Below, piece after piece: positions 35,091 to 43,605 of a DNA stretch of 64,000 nucleotides (its first letter is position 1; every line of letters starts with the position of its first letter). The stretch is from Candidatus Fimenecus excrementavium. GTDB taxonomy: Bacteria > Bacillota > Clostridia > Oscillospirales > Acutalibacteraceae. The translations under genes and the position numbers were made by a program. The DNA is taken from NCBI GenBank assembly GCA_018712805.1, contig DVGI01000050.1, forward strand, positions 1-64,000, written 5' to 3'. Below the pieces are notes generated by a model. The model saw only the letters and a list, made by a program, of their open reading frames with translations. It was not told the DNA's origin and did not search any database.

Positions 35091-36067
35091 TTGCGAAGCA
35101 CCCGAAACGCGTCGGCATATAAATAAAGCGCGGCCGTCACATTGCGCCACCAGCCGAAATGGTGGGGCGTGTAGCGGTAGTATTTTTCCGCTTCGACAAT
35201 CAAGGCGAGGTACCCCTGCCCGACGGCGTAGCGAATTTGCTCTTCGCGCGTGGCAGTGACCGGCGTTTTGGCCGCGGCGTTATAAGCCGCGAGCACGCCG
35301 GTTTTCTTTTCAAGCGGGTGCGTGGCGTCAAGGCACACAAAGTCAAGTATTTTGTCGCCCCAAAAGCTCCGTTCGGGGTCAATCCAGGCATAGTGTATGC
35401 CGTCTTTTTCGCGGCGGCAAAGGATGTTCGGCGGGCACAAATCAAAATTCACCATCGTGCACGGCGCTTTCTCTAAAACTGCTTTGTGCCGGTCGATGAG
35501 CGCCAGCAACTTTTCACCGCGGCGGCTTCGCTTGTTGACGCGGGCACAGTCGTCCAATAAATTCTTCGTCATCGCGCGAATCGCGGTGTACCAATCGGGG
35601 TAAAGCTCATTTTGCACATAGCCGAACTGCTCGCCCGCAATACCGTGGACCTGTGCGGCAAGCACGGCGGTTTGTCCGTCTGCGTCTTCGCGCTCCGCTT
35701 TGGAAAACTCCATTTTATCCATCGGCACGCCGTCTAATTTTTCCATAATAAAATAGTTCGCCGGAAGTTTCGTGCGGCTGAAATCCGTAAAATAAACCTC
35801 GGGGACACGGATTTTAGTATGTTCGCGGATTTGCTCGTACCAATAGACCTCCGCGCGCATCATCGACGTTTCATAGCGAAGCACCGGGCAGTCGGGCGCG
35901 GGCGCAATTTTCAGCGCATATTCTTTTCCGCCAACCCGAACGCTGTAAACGGCGTTAAACTCCCCCGCCCCAAGCGGGGTGACGGCTTCGGCAGCGCCGA
36001 GGCCTGCGTCTTGAAACAAACGGCGGACGGTTTCGTCATCGACCAAATATTTTGTGCGGCTAATCAT
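35087..36067 (-). CDS. APH-fold small-molecule phosphotransferase
   Basis: The 326-aa protein has the aminoglycoside/choline-kinase fold: a nucleotide loop LGAGEFNAVYSV, EYALKIAP with the ATP-binding Lys, the catalytic loop MVNFDLCPPNILC and the metal-binding WIDPERSFWGD. The first residue of the usual HxDxxxxN loop is Asn, while the catalytic Asp and distal Asn remain, so activity is plausible. The substrate is unknown. Overlap with the MATE gene suggests a coupled detoxification or export function, such as modification plus efflux; that is inference. Confidence 0.8.
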   Translation of the reverse strand: MISRTKYLVDDETVRRLFQDAGLGAAEAVTPLGAGEFNAVYSVRVGGKEYALKIAPAPDCPVLRYETSMMRAEVYWYEQIREHTKIRVPEVYFTDFSRTKLPANYFIMEKLDGVPMDKMEFSKAEREDADGQTAVLAAQVHGIAGEQFGYVQNELYPDWYTAIRAMTKNLLDDCARVNKRSRRGEKLLALIDRHKAVLEKAPCTMVNFDLCPPNILCRREKDGIHYAWIDPERSFWGDKILDFVCLDATHPLEKKTGVLAAYNAAAKTPVTATREEQIRYAVGQGYLALIVEAEKYYRYTPHHFGWWRNVTAALYLYADAFRVLRK

Positions 36068-36164
36068 TGGCTTCTCCTCCCTTTGTCTGCATTATATCGG
36101 GAGGGCGTAACAAAATCTATAAAAATTCCGTTGTAAATATTAAAAATCCGCTATAAATCGGAAA

Positions 36165-36198
36165 GAAAAAGCCCGCCGTGCAAAAAGCACAGCGGGTA
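36165..36198 (-). terminator. Terminator of nifS-iscU
   Basis: CCCGCTGTGC and GCACGGCGGG on the minus strand pair with one G-U around five bases, followed by TTTTTC. It lies 18 bases downstream of the iscU stop. Confidence 0.8.
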
Positions 36199-36215
36199 AA
36201 ATCATTTTGCTTCGA

Positions 36216-36650
36216 TTATTCGGCGTGGTGATGCTCGTAATGGCAGGTATCCTCTTTGAAAAGCGCAGGGTCATAGGCGATGCCGTTTTTGTCGTAGTAA
36301 TCCTTGACCGCAGCTTTAATCGCCTCTTCCGCCAAAACAGAGCAGTGAATTTTTACCGCCGGCAGACCGTCGAGCGCCTCAACAACCGCCTTGTTGGTCA
36401 GGCGCAGCGCTTCGGTGACGGGCTTGCCTTTAATCATATCGGTCGCCATAGAGCTCGTCGCAATCGCGGACGCGCAGCCATAGGTGTTAAACTTTACGTC
36501 GGTGATAATCCCGGCGTTGACTTTAATATACATTTTCATAATATCGCCGCACTTGGCGTTGCCGACTTCGCCGATGCCGTCTGCATCTTCGATTTTGCCG
36601 ACATTGTGGGGATGCGCGAAATGCTCCAATACTTTTTCACTGTATTCCAT
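36216..36650 (-). CDS. iscU: Fe-S cluster assembly scaffold
   Basis: The 144-aa scaffold receives sulfur from the cysteine desulfurase and iron to build clusters. The three ligands are Cys34 (GNAKCGD), Cys59 (YGCASA) and Cys103 (IHCSVLAEE). The chaperone-binding LPPVK motif of IscU appears as LPAVK (96-100). A His-rich tail ends the protein. The ATG overlaps the nifS stop (TAATG), indicating coupled translation. Confidence 0.94.
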   Translation of the reverse strand: MEYSEKVLEHFAHPHNVGKIEDADGIGEVGNAKCGDIMKMYIKVNAGIITDVKFNTYGCASAIATSSMATDMIKGKPVTEALRLTNKAVVEALDGLPAVKIHCSVLAEEAIKAAVKDYYDKNGIAYDPALFKEDTCHYEHHHAE

Positions 36651-37831
36651 TATGCGTTACCTCTTTCCTTTTGGATTCTCTCCCACAAGGGGGACATGCT
36701 GCGCAGCCGGTCGATGATTTCCGGCACGCAGGAAATAATATAGTCAATTTCTTCTTCGGTGTTGCTTTCGCACAAAGACAGGCGCAAAGAACCGTGCGCG
36801 ACTTCGTGGGGCAGACCGATTGCAAGCAGCACGTGGCTCGGGTCAAGCGAACCGGAGGTGCAAGCCGAACCGGACGACGCGGACACACCTTTCATATCGA
36901 GATATAAAAGCAGCGACTCGCCTTCGACGCCTTCAAAGCTCACGTTGACGTTGCCGGGAAGCCGGTGTTCGCGGTCGCCGTTTAAGCGGCTCGAATCAAT
37001 TTTCAAAAGCCCGTCAATCAGCCGGTCGCGCAGCTTTGTCATATGCGCGGCGTTTTCGGCCATGTGGTCGCTCGCTTCTTTGAGTGCGGCGGCCATACCC
37101 ACCATGGCATAGACGCTTTCGGTGCCTGCGCGGCGGCCGCTTTCCTGCGCGCCGCCCTCAATGAGGTTCGGCAAGCGAATCCCTTTGCGGCAATACAGCG
37201 CGCCGATGCCTTTGGGTCCGTGGAATTTGTGCGCGGACATCGACAGCATATCGATATTTTGCGCGCGGACGTCAATCGGGACGTGCCCCGCCGCCTGCAC
37301 GGCGTCGGTGTGGAACAAAACGCCTTTTTCGCGGCAGACCGCACCGATTTCGGCAATCGGCTGAATGGTGCCGATTTCGTTATTTGCATACATAATGGTG
37401 ACAAGCGCCGTATCGTCACGAATGGCGTTTTTCACGTCTTCGACGTGGACAATGCCGTTTTCATAAACCGGCAGATAAGTCACTTCAAACCCATATTTTT
37501 CGAGTTTTTGGACCGTGTGCAAAACCGCGTGGTGCTCAAAAGCGGAAGTGATAATGTGTTTTTTGCCTTTTTTCGCCATCATTTCGGCGACGCCTTTAAT
37601 CGCCCAGTTATCGGCTTCGCTGCCGCCGGAGGTGAAAAACACCTCGCTCGGGTCGGCGTTTAAAACCTTTGCCACCGTTTCGCGGGCGTGCTGGACGCCG
37701 TGGTGCGCCTCCTGCCCGATTTTATAAAGGCTGGACGCGTTGCCGTAAATATCCGTAAGATACGGCATCATCGCGTCAAGTGCGGTTTTTGACAGCTTCG
37801 TCGTTGCCGCGTTATCTGCATAAACCTGCAT
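36650..37831 (-). CDS. nifS: Cysteine desulfurase (NifS/IscS type)
   Basis: The 393-aa PLP enzyme releases sulfur from cysteine. The PLP lysine is Lys202 ([10 protein letters not shown]), the aldimine-site His lies in SAFEHHAV, and the persulfide Cys324 lies in [10 protein letters not shown]. The ATG at 37831 gives the usual YADNAATT N-terminus. A start at 37888 (MNKKSVSS) is also possible: it lies about 19 bases after the predicted transcription start and has AGGGA before it. A consensus promoter (37914-37942) lies directly upstream, so nifS-iscU can be expressed apart from metH. Confidence 0.92.
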   Translation of the reverse strand: MQVYADNAATTKLSKTALDAMMPYLTDIYGNASSLYKIGQEAHHGVQHARETVAKVLNADPSEVFFTSGGSEADNWAIKGVAEMMAKKGKKHIITSAFEHHAVLHTVQKLEKYGFEVTYLPVYENGIVHVEDVKNAIRDDTALVTIMYANNEIGTIQPIAEIGAVCREKGVLFHTDAVQAAGHVPIDVRAQNIDMLSMSAHKFHGPKGIGALYCRKGIRLPNLIEGGAQESGRRAGTESVYAMVGMAAALKEASDHMAENAAHMTKLRDRLIDGLLKIDSSRLNGDREHRLPGNVNVSFEGVEGESLLLYLDMKGVSASSGSACTSGSLDPSHVLLAIGLPHEVAHGSLRLSLCESNTEEEIDYIISCVPEIIDRLRSMSPLWERIQKERGNA

Positions 37832-37913
37832 TGTAAACATCTCTTTTCTATTTTCAGCTTGATAGCTTGAAACTGATTTTTTATTCATAGTATTTCCCTA
37901 TGAATTCAGCAAT

Positions 37914-37942
37914 ATCATACAACAGCACTGGGAATATGTCAA
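37914..37942 (-). promoter_or_regulatory. Promoter of nifS-iscU
   Basis: Consensus TTGACA (37937-37942) and TATGAT (37914-37919) on the minus strand are 17 bases apart. Confidence 0.8.
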
Positions 37943-37966
37943 TACGCGCAGTTGCCCAAAGATTGG

Positions 37967-40351
37967 TTACTCGGAAAATAATTTTTCGGCATATCTGACA
38001 GAGCCCATCGCGTCTTTTGAGTAAAAGTCCGCGCCAATACAGTCCGCGTAGTCCTGTGTGAGTACTGCGCCGCCGACCATAATTTTGCAAGTCGGGTATT
38101 CTCTATTTAAAAGCTTGATGGTTTTTTCCATATTGACGACGGTTGTGGTCATCAAAGCGCTCAAGCCCACCAAGCGCACCTGCTCGCGCTTTGCCGTTTC
38201 TAAAATCTCTTCCGGTGGGACATCTTTGCCGAGGTCAAGCACTGTAAAGCCATAGTTTTCCAAAAGAACTTTGACAATATTCTTGCCGATGTCGTGAATA
38301 TCGCCCTGGACGGTGGCAATGACGATTTTGCCTTTGCTTTCGCCCGCCTGACCGCTCTTTTGCAACGCGTCACGAATTACCTCAAACGCGGCTTTTGCCG
38401 CTTCCGCGCTCATCAGAAGCTGCGGCAAAAACAGCGTGCCCTTTTCAAAGCCCTCGCCGACCACATCGAGCGCCGGCATCAGTTCCTCTTCCACTATTTC
38501 GAGCGGTTCTTTGGTTTTTAAAAGCGCCTGCGTCTGTTCGGTGGCTTGGGTTTTTAAGCCTTTGATGACGGCGGTTTTTAAATCCGTTTCGTTGGTTGCC
38601 GCCGTCGGTGTGGCGGCTGCTTGCGTTTGCACCGCGTGCGCCATATAGGTTTCAAAATTTTCGTCCATTCCGTTCAGCGCACAGAACGAATAATACGCCT
38701 GCATCATTTTTTCGCTTTGCGGGTTGATAATGCCGGCGGAAAGCCCGCGCTGCATCGCCATGGTAAAAAACGCGGTGTTGATGTTTTCGCGTGCCGGAAG
38801 CCCGAACGAAATGTTAGAAACGCCCAAAACCGTATGCACGCCGAGCTTGTGGCGGATATAATCGAGCGCGTCCAATGTAACTTGGGCGTTGTCCGCCCCG
38901 GTGCTCACGGTTAAGGTCAGCGCGTCAATAATCAAATCTTTTTTCGGAATCCCGTAAGACGCGGCTGTCTTGATGAGTTTTTCCGCAATTCGGATTCGGC
39001 CCTCGGCGGTGTCGGGAATCCCGTTTTCGTCCAAGGTTAAACAGACGACCACGCCGCCGTATTTTTTAGCGAGCGGGAACACCGCTTCCATGGAACTCTG
39101 CTTGCCGTTTACGGAGTTGATTAAAGGCTTGCCGTTATAAAGGCGCAGGGCGTTTTCCATAGCGGTCACGTCGGAAGTATCAATCTGCAAAGGCAGGTTT
39201 ACAATGGTTTGAAGCGCCTGCACGGTTTCGGGCAGGACTTTTGCTTCATCGAGTTCCGGTAAACCGACGTTGACGTCGAGCACATCGGCGCCCGCGTCCG
39301 CTTGGGAGACCGCCTGTTCAAACACATAAGCGGTGTCGCCGGTTAAAAGCGCTTGTTTTAACCGTTTTTTGCCGGTCGGGTTAATGCGTTCGCCGATAAT
39401 CACCGGCTTGTCCGCAAGGAAAACGGTTTTGGAATACGAAGTTACTGCTGTAAAGTCTTTTTCCTTTACTTCTTTCGGCGCAATCGGTTTGCATTTCTTC
39501 ACCGCTTCGCGCAAATGGTCGGGCGTTGTGCCGCAGCAGCCGCCCACCGCCTGCACGCCGGGCAGGGACGCAATTTCAAAAAGCGCCTCGGAAAATTCGT
39601 CCGGCGCGACGTCAAAGGTCGTGACGCCGTCCACACAGGTCGGAAGCCCCGCGTTGGGGTTCACGGCAATCGGGGTGGAAGTATATTTTAAAATTTCCTG
39701 CACAAACGGCAGCATTTGCCGCGGTCCGAGCCCGCAGTTAAAACCAAGCATATCCACGCCCAAGCCTTCGAGCGTAATCAGCGCGGTCGGAATATCCGCG
39801 CCGGTCAAAAGCTTGCCGTTTTCATTGAAAATCATGGTGACAACAACCGGCAAATCGCTGTTTTCTTTGGCGGCGAGCACCGCCGCTTTAATCTCATACA
39901 GGTCGCCCATGGTTTCAATCAGCACCAAATCGGCGCCTGCCTTTGCCCCGGCGACGACCTGTTCTTTGTAAAGCTCATAAGCTTCACAGAATTCCAGTTC
40001 GCCGGAGGGTTTTAACAGCTTGCCCGTCGGTCCCATATCGAGCGCTACGAGCACTTCCCGACCCGCTTCTTTTGCGGCGCGCTTTGCGAGCGTCACGCCG
40101 GCTTCGACCAATGCGGGTACAGTATAAGGCGGGTCTTGAAATTTCAGCGCATTCGCGCCGAACGTGTTGGTTTTTAAAATGTCACATCCCGCTTCGACAT
40201 AGGATTTGTGAATGGAATACACGGTGTCGGGATGCAATATGTTCCAAGTTTCGGGCAGTTCGCCGCCGGCAAGGCCGCGCGATTGCAGCTGGGTGCCCAT
40301 TGCCCCGTCAAACAAAAGCATTTCCCGTCCGAGTCTGTCTCTAAAGCTCAT
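37967..40351 (-). CDS. metH: Cobalamin-dependent methionine synthase, short form
   Basis: The ~794-aa protein has a homocysteine-binding barrel (about 1-290; zinc ligands in LGFNCGLG and VGGCCGTTP), a methyltetrahydrofolate barrel (about 320-570; IIGERINPTGKKRLK, ADVLDVNVG) and a cobalamin cap plus B12 domain with GDIHDIGKNIV. The C-terminal SAM-dependent reactivation domain of E. coli MetH is missing, as in other short clostridial or Thermotoga-type enzymes, so a separate reactivation protein would be needed. The ATG at 40351 follows GAGG. It lies between iscR and nifS, an unusual place that links it to sulfur and Fe-S control. Confidence 0.92.
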   Translation of the reverse strand: MSFRDRLGREMLLFDGAMGTQLQSRGLAGGELPETWNILHPDTVYSIHKSYVEAGCDILKTNTFGANALKFQDPPYTVPALVEAGVTLAKRAAKEAGREVLVALDMGPTGKLLKPSGELEFCEAYELYKEQVVAGAKAGADLVLIETMGDLYEIKAAVLAAKENSDLPVVVTMIFNENGKLLTGADIPTALITLEGLGVDMLGFNCGLGPRQMLPFVQEILKYTSTPIAVNPNAGLPTCVDGVTTFDVAPDEFSEALFEIASLPGVQAVGGCCGTTPDHLREAVKKCKPIAPKEVKEKDFTAVTSYSKTVFLADKPVIIGERINPTGKKRLKQALLTGDTAYVFEQAVSQADAGADVLDVNVGLPELDEAKVLPETVQALQTIVNLPLQIDTSDVTAMENALRLYNGKPLINSVNGKQSSMEAVFPLAKKYGGVVVCLTLDENGIPDTAEGRIRIAEKLIKTAASYGIPKKDLIIDALTLTVSTGADNAQVTLDALDYIRHKLGVHTVLGVSNISFGLPARENINTAFFTMAMQRGLSAGIINPQSEKMMQAYYSFCALNGMDENFETYMAHAVQTQAAATPTAATNETDLKTAVIKGLKTQATEQTQALLKTKEPLEIVEEELMPALDVVGEGFEKGTLFLPQLLMSAEAAKAAFEVIRDALQKSGQAGESKGKIVIATVQGDIHDIGKNIVKVLLENYGFTVLDLGKDVPPEEILETAKREQVRLVGLSALMTTTVVNMEKTIKLLNREYPTCKIMVGGAVLTQDYADCIGADFYSKDAMGSVRYAEKLFSE

Positions 40352-40402
40352 ATAGTTTCCTCTTTCCAAACGCCGCGGCGTTTTTCCGGTTTTTACGCAA
40401 AT

Positions 40403-40837
40403 TTATCCTTTGTTGCAGCAGGACTTTTTGGTCTTTTGCTTTTCTACAAGATAGGCAAGCGTTATTGAATCAACCACCTCGTTAATAGCGTCCAAAACAT
40501 TCTGCCAAATTTCAAACGTCACACAGTCCTCGCAGTTTTCACAGTGGTGGTCTTCTTCCAAGCACGAAACCGGCGCGAGACTTCCCTCGGTCACGCGCAA
40601 AATCTCGCCGACGGTGTATTCCGCCGGGGTTCGCGTCAGGCGATAGCCGCCTTGTTTGCCGCGCGTGCTTTCGACAAGCCCGTTTGCAGAAAGCGATTTG
40701 ATGATTTGTTCCAAATATTTTTCGGAAATCCCCTGTCTTGTGGCAATCGTTTTAATCGAAACGCAGCCGTCGTCCGTGTGCTGCGCCAAATCGAGCATCA
40801 GCCGGATGGCATAGCGTCCTTTTGTGGAAATTTTCAT
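40403..40837 (-). CDS. Rrf2-family Fe-S/cysteine regulator (IscR/CymR-like)
   Basis: The 144-aa winged-helix regulator starts MKISTKGRYAIRLMLDLA and has IATRQGISEKYLEQIIKSL as recognition helix. Cys92, Cys99, Cys102 and Cys105 are placed like the 2Fe-2S ligands of IscR, which favours an IscR-type sensor over the cluster-less CymR. The C-terminus (KKSCCNKG) adds two more cysteines. It heads the row metH-nifS-iscU and probably represses it. The start has its own consensus promoter at 40879-40907. Confidence 0.85.
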   Translation of the reverse strand: MKISTKGRYAIRLMLDLAQHTDDGCVSIKTIATRQGISEKYLEQIIKSLSANGLVESTRGKQGGYRLTRTPAEYTVGEILRVTEGSLAPVSCLEEDHHCENCEDCVTFEIWQNVLDAINEVVDSITLAYLVEKQKTKKSCCNKG

Positions 40838-40878
40838 AGTCTGTTCATCCTTTATTTGATAGAATTTCCGTTTGCTTT

Positions 40879-40907
40879 ATAATAATACAAAAATAGTAGG
40901 AATTCAA
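40879..40907 (-). promoter_or_regulatory. Promoter of the Rrf2 regulator gene
   Basis: TTGAAT (40902-40907) and TATTAT (40879-40884) on the minus strand are 17 bases apart. The spacer reads TCCTACTATTTTTGTAT; the adjoining GGAATT on the plus strand recalls Rrf2/CymR-type boxes, so autoregulation is possible. Confidence 0.7.
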
Positions 40908-40908
40908 T

Positions 40909-40924
40909 CTGAAAATGAATTTTC
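40909..40924. promoter_or_regulatory. Near-palindrome shared with the YczE-like promoter region
   Basis: CTGAAAATGAATTTTC matches 15 of the first 16 bases of the palindrome at 29688-29705 and ends at the base before the -35 box of the nucleoside phosphorylase promoter. Confidence 0.45.
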
Positions 40925-40953
40925 TTGACGGATTCGTGAAAAACAGATAGTAT
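40925..40953 (+). promoter_or_regulatory. Promoter of the nucleoside phosphorylase gene
   Basis: TTGACG (40925-40930) and TAGTAT (40948-40953) are 17 bases apart. It is divergent from the Rrf2 promoter. Confidence 0.75.
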
Positions 40954-40978
40954 TAGCTTTAGAAAGGAAGCGGTTTTT

Positions 40979-42280
40979 ATGCGTATGCTGGATATTTTGG
41001 AAAAGAAAAAGCGCGGCGGGCAGTTAAGTAAAGATGAAATTGCCTTTTTTGTGCGCGAGTACACCGCGGGGTCGATTCCCGATTATCAGGCGTCGGCGCT
41101 TTTGATGGCGATTTGTCTAAAAGGCATGAACGAAGAAGAAGCGGTCGCCTTAACCGACTGTATGGCGCATTCCGGCGATATGCTCGACCTTTCCGCGATT
41201 GACGGCATCACGGCAGACAAACATTCCACCGGCGGCGTTGGGGACAAAACGACGCTGATTGTCGCGCCGATTTGCGCTTCGTGCGGCTTAAAAATCGCAA
41301 AAATGAGCGGTCGGGGGCTCGGGCACACCGGCGGCACGGTGGATAAATTAGAGAGCATTCCGGGCTATCGCACCGCGCTTTCCAACGAAGAATTTTTTGC
41401 GCAAGTCAACCGCGTGGGCGTGAGCATTATCGGGCAGACGGGCGACCTTGCCCCGGCGGATAAGCTTTTATATGCCCTGCGCGACGCGACGGCGACGGTG
41501 GACAACATTGCGCTGATTGCGTCAAGCATTATGAGCAAAAAGCTGGCGGCGGGTGCCCAAAACATTGCGCTGGACGTAAAATGCGGCAGCGGCGCGTTTA
41601 TGCAGAACAAAGAGGACGCCGAAGCGCTCGCAAAGCTGATGGTGAAAATCGGAAAAAGCTGCGGCCGCAACACCGCTGCGGTCATTACCGATATGGACAC
41701 CCCGCTCGGCACGCATATCGGCAACGCCTTAGAGGTTACAGAGGCCGCCGCCATTTTACAAAACCGCGGTGACGCACAACTGCGTGAACTTTGTCTGACA
41801 CTCTCGGCACACCTGCTTTCAATGAGCTACGGCAGTTCTTATGACGACGCTTATAAACAAGCAGAAACCACATTGACAAGCGGCAAAGCGTTTTTAAAAA
41901 TACAGGAATGGGTCGAAGCGCAGGGCGGTGACGCGCACGTGCTGTCGGAAAGCGAATGTTTCCGAAAAGCCGCGGTGCACAGTACCGTGACGGCACAAAC
42001 GGGCGGCTACCTTACCCATATGGACACCCACAAAGTCGGCGAAAGCGCTTCGCTTTTGGGCGCGGGGCGCGCGGTGAAAACCGACAGCATTGACCCGGCG
42101 GCGGGCATTGTGCTTTATAAAAAGACCGGCGACGCCGTCAGAAAAGGTGAGCCGATTGCCGAATTGTTCGCGTCGAGCGACGAAAAACTGCAAGCCGGCA
42201 AAGCGCGGTTTTTGGAAGCGCTGACGTTCGGCGAAGCAGCACCTAAAAAGCGACCGCTGATTCTCGGCACGGTCGTTTAA
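40979..42280 (+). CDS. pdp: Pyrimidine-nucleoside (thymidine) phosphorylase
   Basis: The 433-aa enzyme splits thymidine or uridine to base and (deoxy)ribose 1-phosphate. The signature KMSGRGLGHTGGTVDKLESI is intact, as are DKHSTGGVGDKTTL (phosphate loop), ALRDATATVDNIALI and LDVKCGSGAFM. GGAAG lies 8 bases before the ATG. The related deoA enzyme cannot be strictly excluded; the Firmicutes context favours the broader pyrimidine enzyme. Single gene with own promoter and terminator. Confidence 0.92.
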   Translation: MRMLDILEKKKRGGQLSKDEIAFFVREYTAGSIPDYQASALLMAICLKGMNEEEAVALTDCMAHSGDMLDLSAIDGITADKHSTGGVGDKTTLIVAPICASCGLKIAKMSGRGLGHTGGTVDKLESIPGYRTALSNEEFFAQVNRVGVSIIGQTGDLAPADKLLYALRDATATVDNIALIASSIMSKKLAAGAQNIALDVKCGSGAFMQNKEDAEALAKLMVKIGKSCGRNTAAVITDMDTPLGTHIGNALEVTEAAAILQNRGDAQLRELCLTLSAHLLSMSYGSSYDDAYKQAETTLTSGKAFLKIQEWVEAQGGDAHVLSESECFRKAAVHSTVTAQTGGYLTHMDTHKVGESASLLGAGRAVKTDSIDPAAGIVLYKKTGDAVRKGEPIAELFASSDEKLQAGKARFLEALTFGEAAPKKRPLILGTVV

Positions 42281-42292
42281 AAAAGGCAATAA

Positions 42293-42326
42293 AAATCCCC
42301 CGTCTTTGGACGGGGGATTTGCTTTT
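42293..42326. terminator. Bidirectional terminator between pdp and lysC
   Basis: AAATCCCCCGTC and GACGGGGGATTT pair perfectly around TTTG with T-rich flanks. It serves two convergent genes. Confidence 0.85.
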
Positions 42327-42351
42327 TGCTTTCTGAATTCTTCTTTTTGAA

Positions 42352-43560
42352 TCAGTCCGCCGGATAGAACGCTTTGTGCACAGCGGAAACCGCGCGGTCC
42401 GCATCTTTCGCGTTAATCAGCACGGAAATCTTGATTTCGCTTGTGGAAATCATATCAATGTTGATGTCGTGCTCATAAAGCGCTTCAAACATTTTGGAAG
42501 CCGTGCCGGGATGAGATTCCATACCGGCGCCGACAACGGAGATTTTCGCAACCTCGGTGTCGCAGACGATGTTTTTGTCGTCAATGTCAAAGGTGTCGTG
42601 CACCGCTTTGACCGCTTCGTCTGCATTTTCCTTGGAAACGGTAAAGGTGATGTCTTTCGTGTCATCTCTGCCGATAGATTGGAGAATGATATCGACGTTG
42701 ATTTTCTTCTGCGCGAGCTTTGCGAACAGTTTAAAGGCAACGCCCGGGTTGTTGGGGATACTCTTGACGGAAATACGGGCGACGTCCGTATCTTTTGTTA
42801 CACCTCTGACCAGCATTTTTTCCATTTTTGCGACCTCCTTAACGATTGTGCCGGGAACTCTTTTCAGACTGGAAAGCACTTCAATTTCCACATTGTATTT
42901 TTTCGCCATTTCCACAGAGCGGTTGTTGAGCACCTGCGCGCCGAGCGTGGCGAGCTCGAGCATTTCATCATAGGTGATTTCCTGCAATTTTTTCGCATTG
43001 GGCACCTTGCGCGGGTCGGCGGTAAACACGCCCTCGACATCGGTGAAAATCTGGCAGCGGTCGGCGTGCATTGCCGCTGCAATGGCAACCGCGCTTGTGT
43101 CGGAACCGCCGCGGCCGAGCGTGGTCAGGTCATCATATTTGTTGATGCCCTGGAAGCCCGCGACCACCACAATGTTGTGCCGGTCGATTTCCGCGCGCAT
43201 ACGGTCGGTTTTAATCGATTTAATCCGCGCAATGCCGTAAGCGGAACTGGTGTTGAAGCCGGCCTGCCAACCCAAAAGGGAAACCACGGGATAGCCCAGC
43301 TTTTCAATCGCCATCGCAAGCAGCGCAATCGAAATCTGCTCGCCGGCGGTCAACAACATATCCAATTCGCGCTTGGAAGCGGACGGATTGATTTCTTTCG
43401 CTTTTTCAATCAAATCGTCGGTCGTATCGCCCTGCGCCGAAACCACGACGACAACATCGTTGCCCGCGCGGTAGGTATCCGTAACGATATTTGCGACATT
43501 CATCACTCTTTCGGCGTTGGCAACCGAGCTACCGCCGAACTTCTGAACGATAAGTCCCAT
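42352..43560 (-). CDS. lysC: Aspartate kinase
   Basis: The 402-aa enzyme phosphorylates aspartate, the first step to lysine, methionine and threonine. LIVQKFGGSSVAN is the N-terminal ATP site, GRGGSDTSAVAIAAA the central one, and two ACT domains (about 260-400) give feedback control. The ATG at 43560 follows GGAGG. It lies 45 bases after hom and is probably co-transcribed with it. A short hairpin (43576-43591) lies just before its ribosome-binding site. Confidence 0.94.
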   Translation of the reverse strand: MGLIVQKFGGSSVANAERVMNVANIVTDTYRAGNDVVVVVSAQGDTTDDLIEKAKEINPSASKRELDMLLTAGEQISIALLAMAIEKLGYPVVSLLGWQAGFNTSSAYGIARIKSIKTDRMRAEIDRHNIVVVAGFQGINKYDDLTTLGRGGSDTSAVAIAAAMHADRCQIFTDVEGVFTADPRKVPNAKKLQEITYDEMLELATLGAQVLNNRSVEMAKKYNVEIEVLSSLKRVPGTIVKEVAKMEKMLVRGVTKDTDVARISVKSIPNNPGVAFKLFAKLAQKKINVDIILQSIGRDDTKDITFTVSKENADEAVKAVHDTFDIDDKNIVCDTEVAKISVVGAGMESHPGTASKMFEALYEHDINIDMISTSEIKISVLINAKDADRAVSAVHKAFYPAD

Positions 43561-43575
43561 ATATACCTCCAAATC

Positions 43576-43591
43576 CGGCAGAAACCTGCCG
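43576..43591 (-). other. Small hairpin upstream of the lysC ribosome-binding site
   Basis: CGGCAG and CTGCCG pair around a 4-base loop in the hom-lysC gap. There is no T run, so it is not a terminator; it could modulate translation or be chance. Confidence 0.35.
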
Positions 43592-43605
43592 TCTGTTTTA
43601 CTGAA

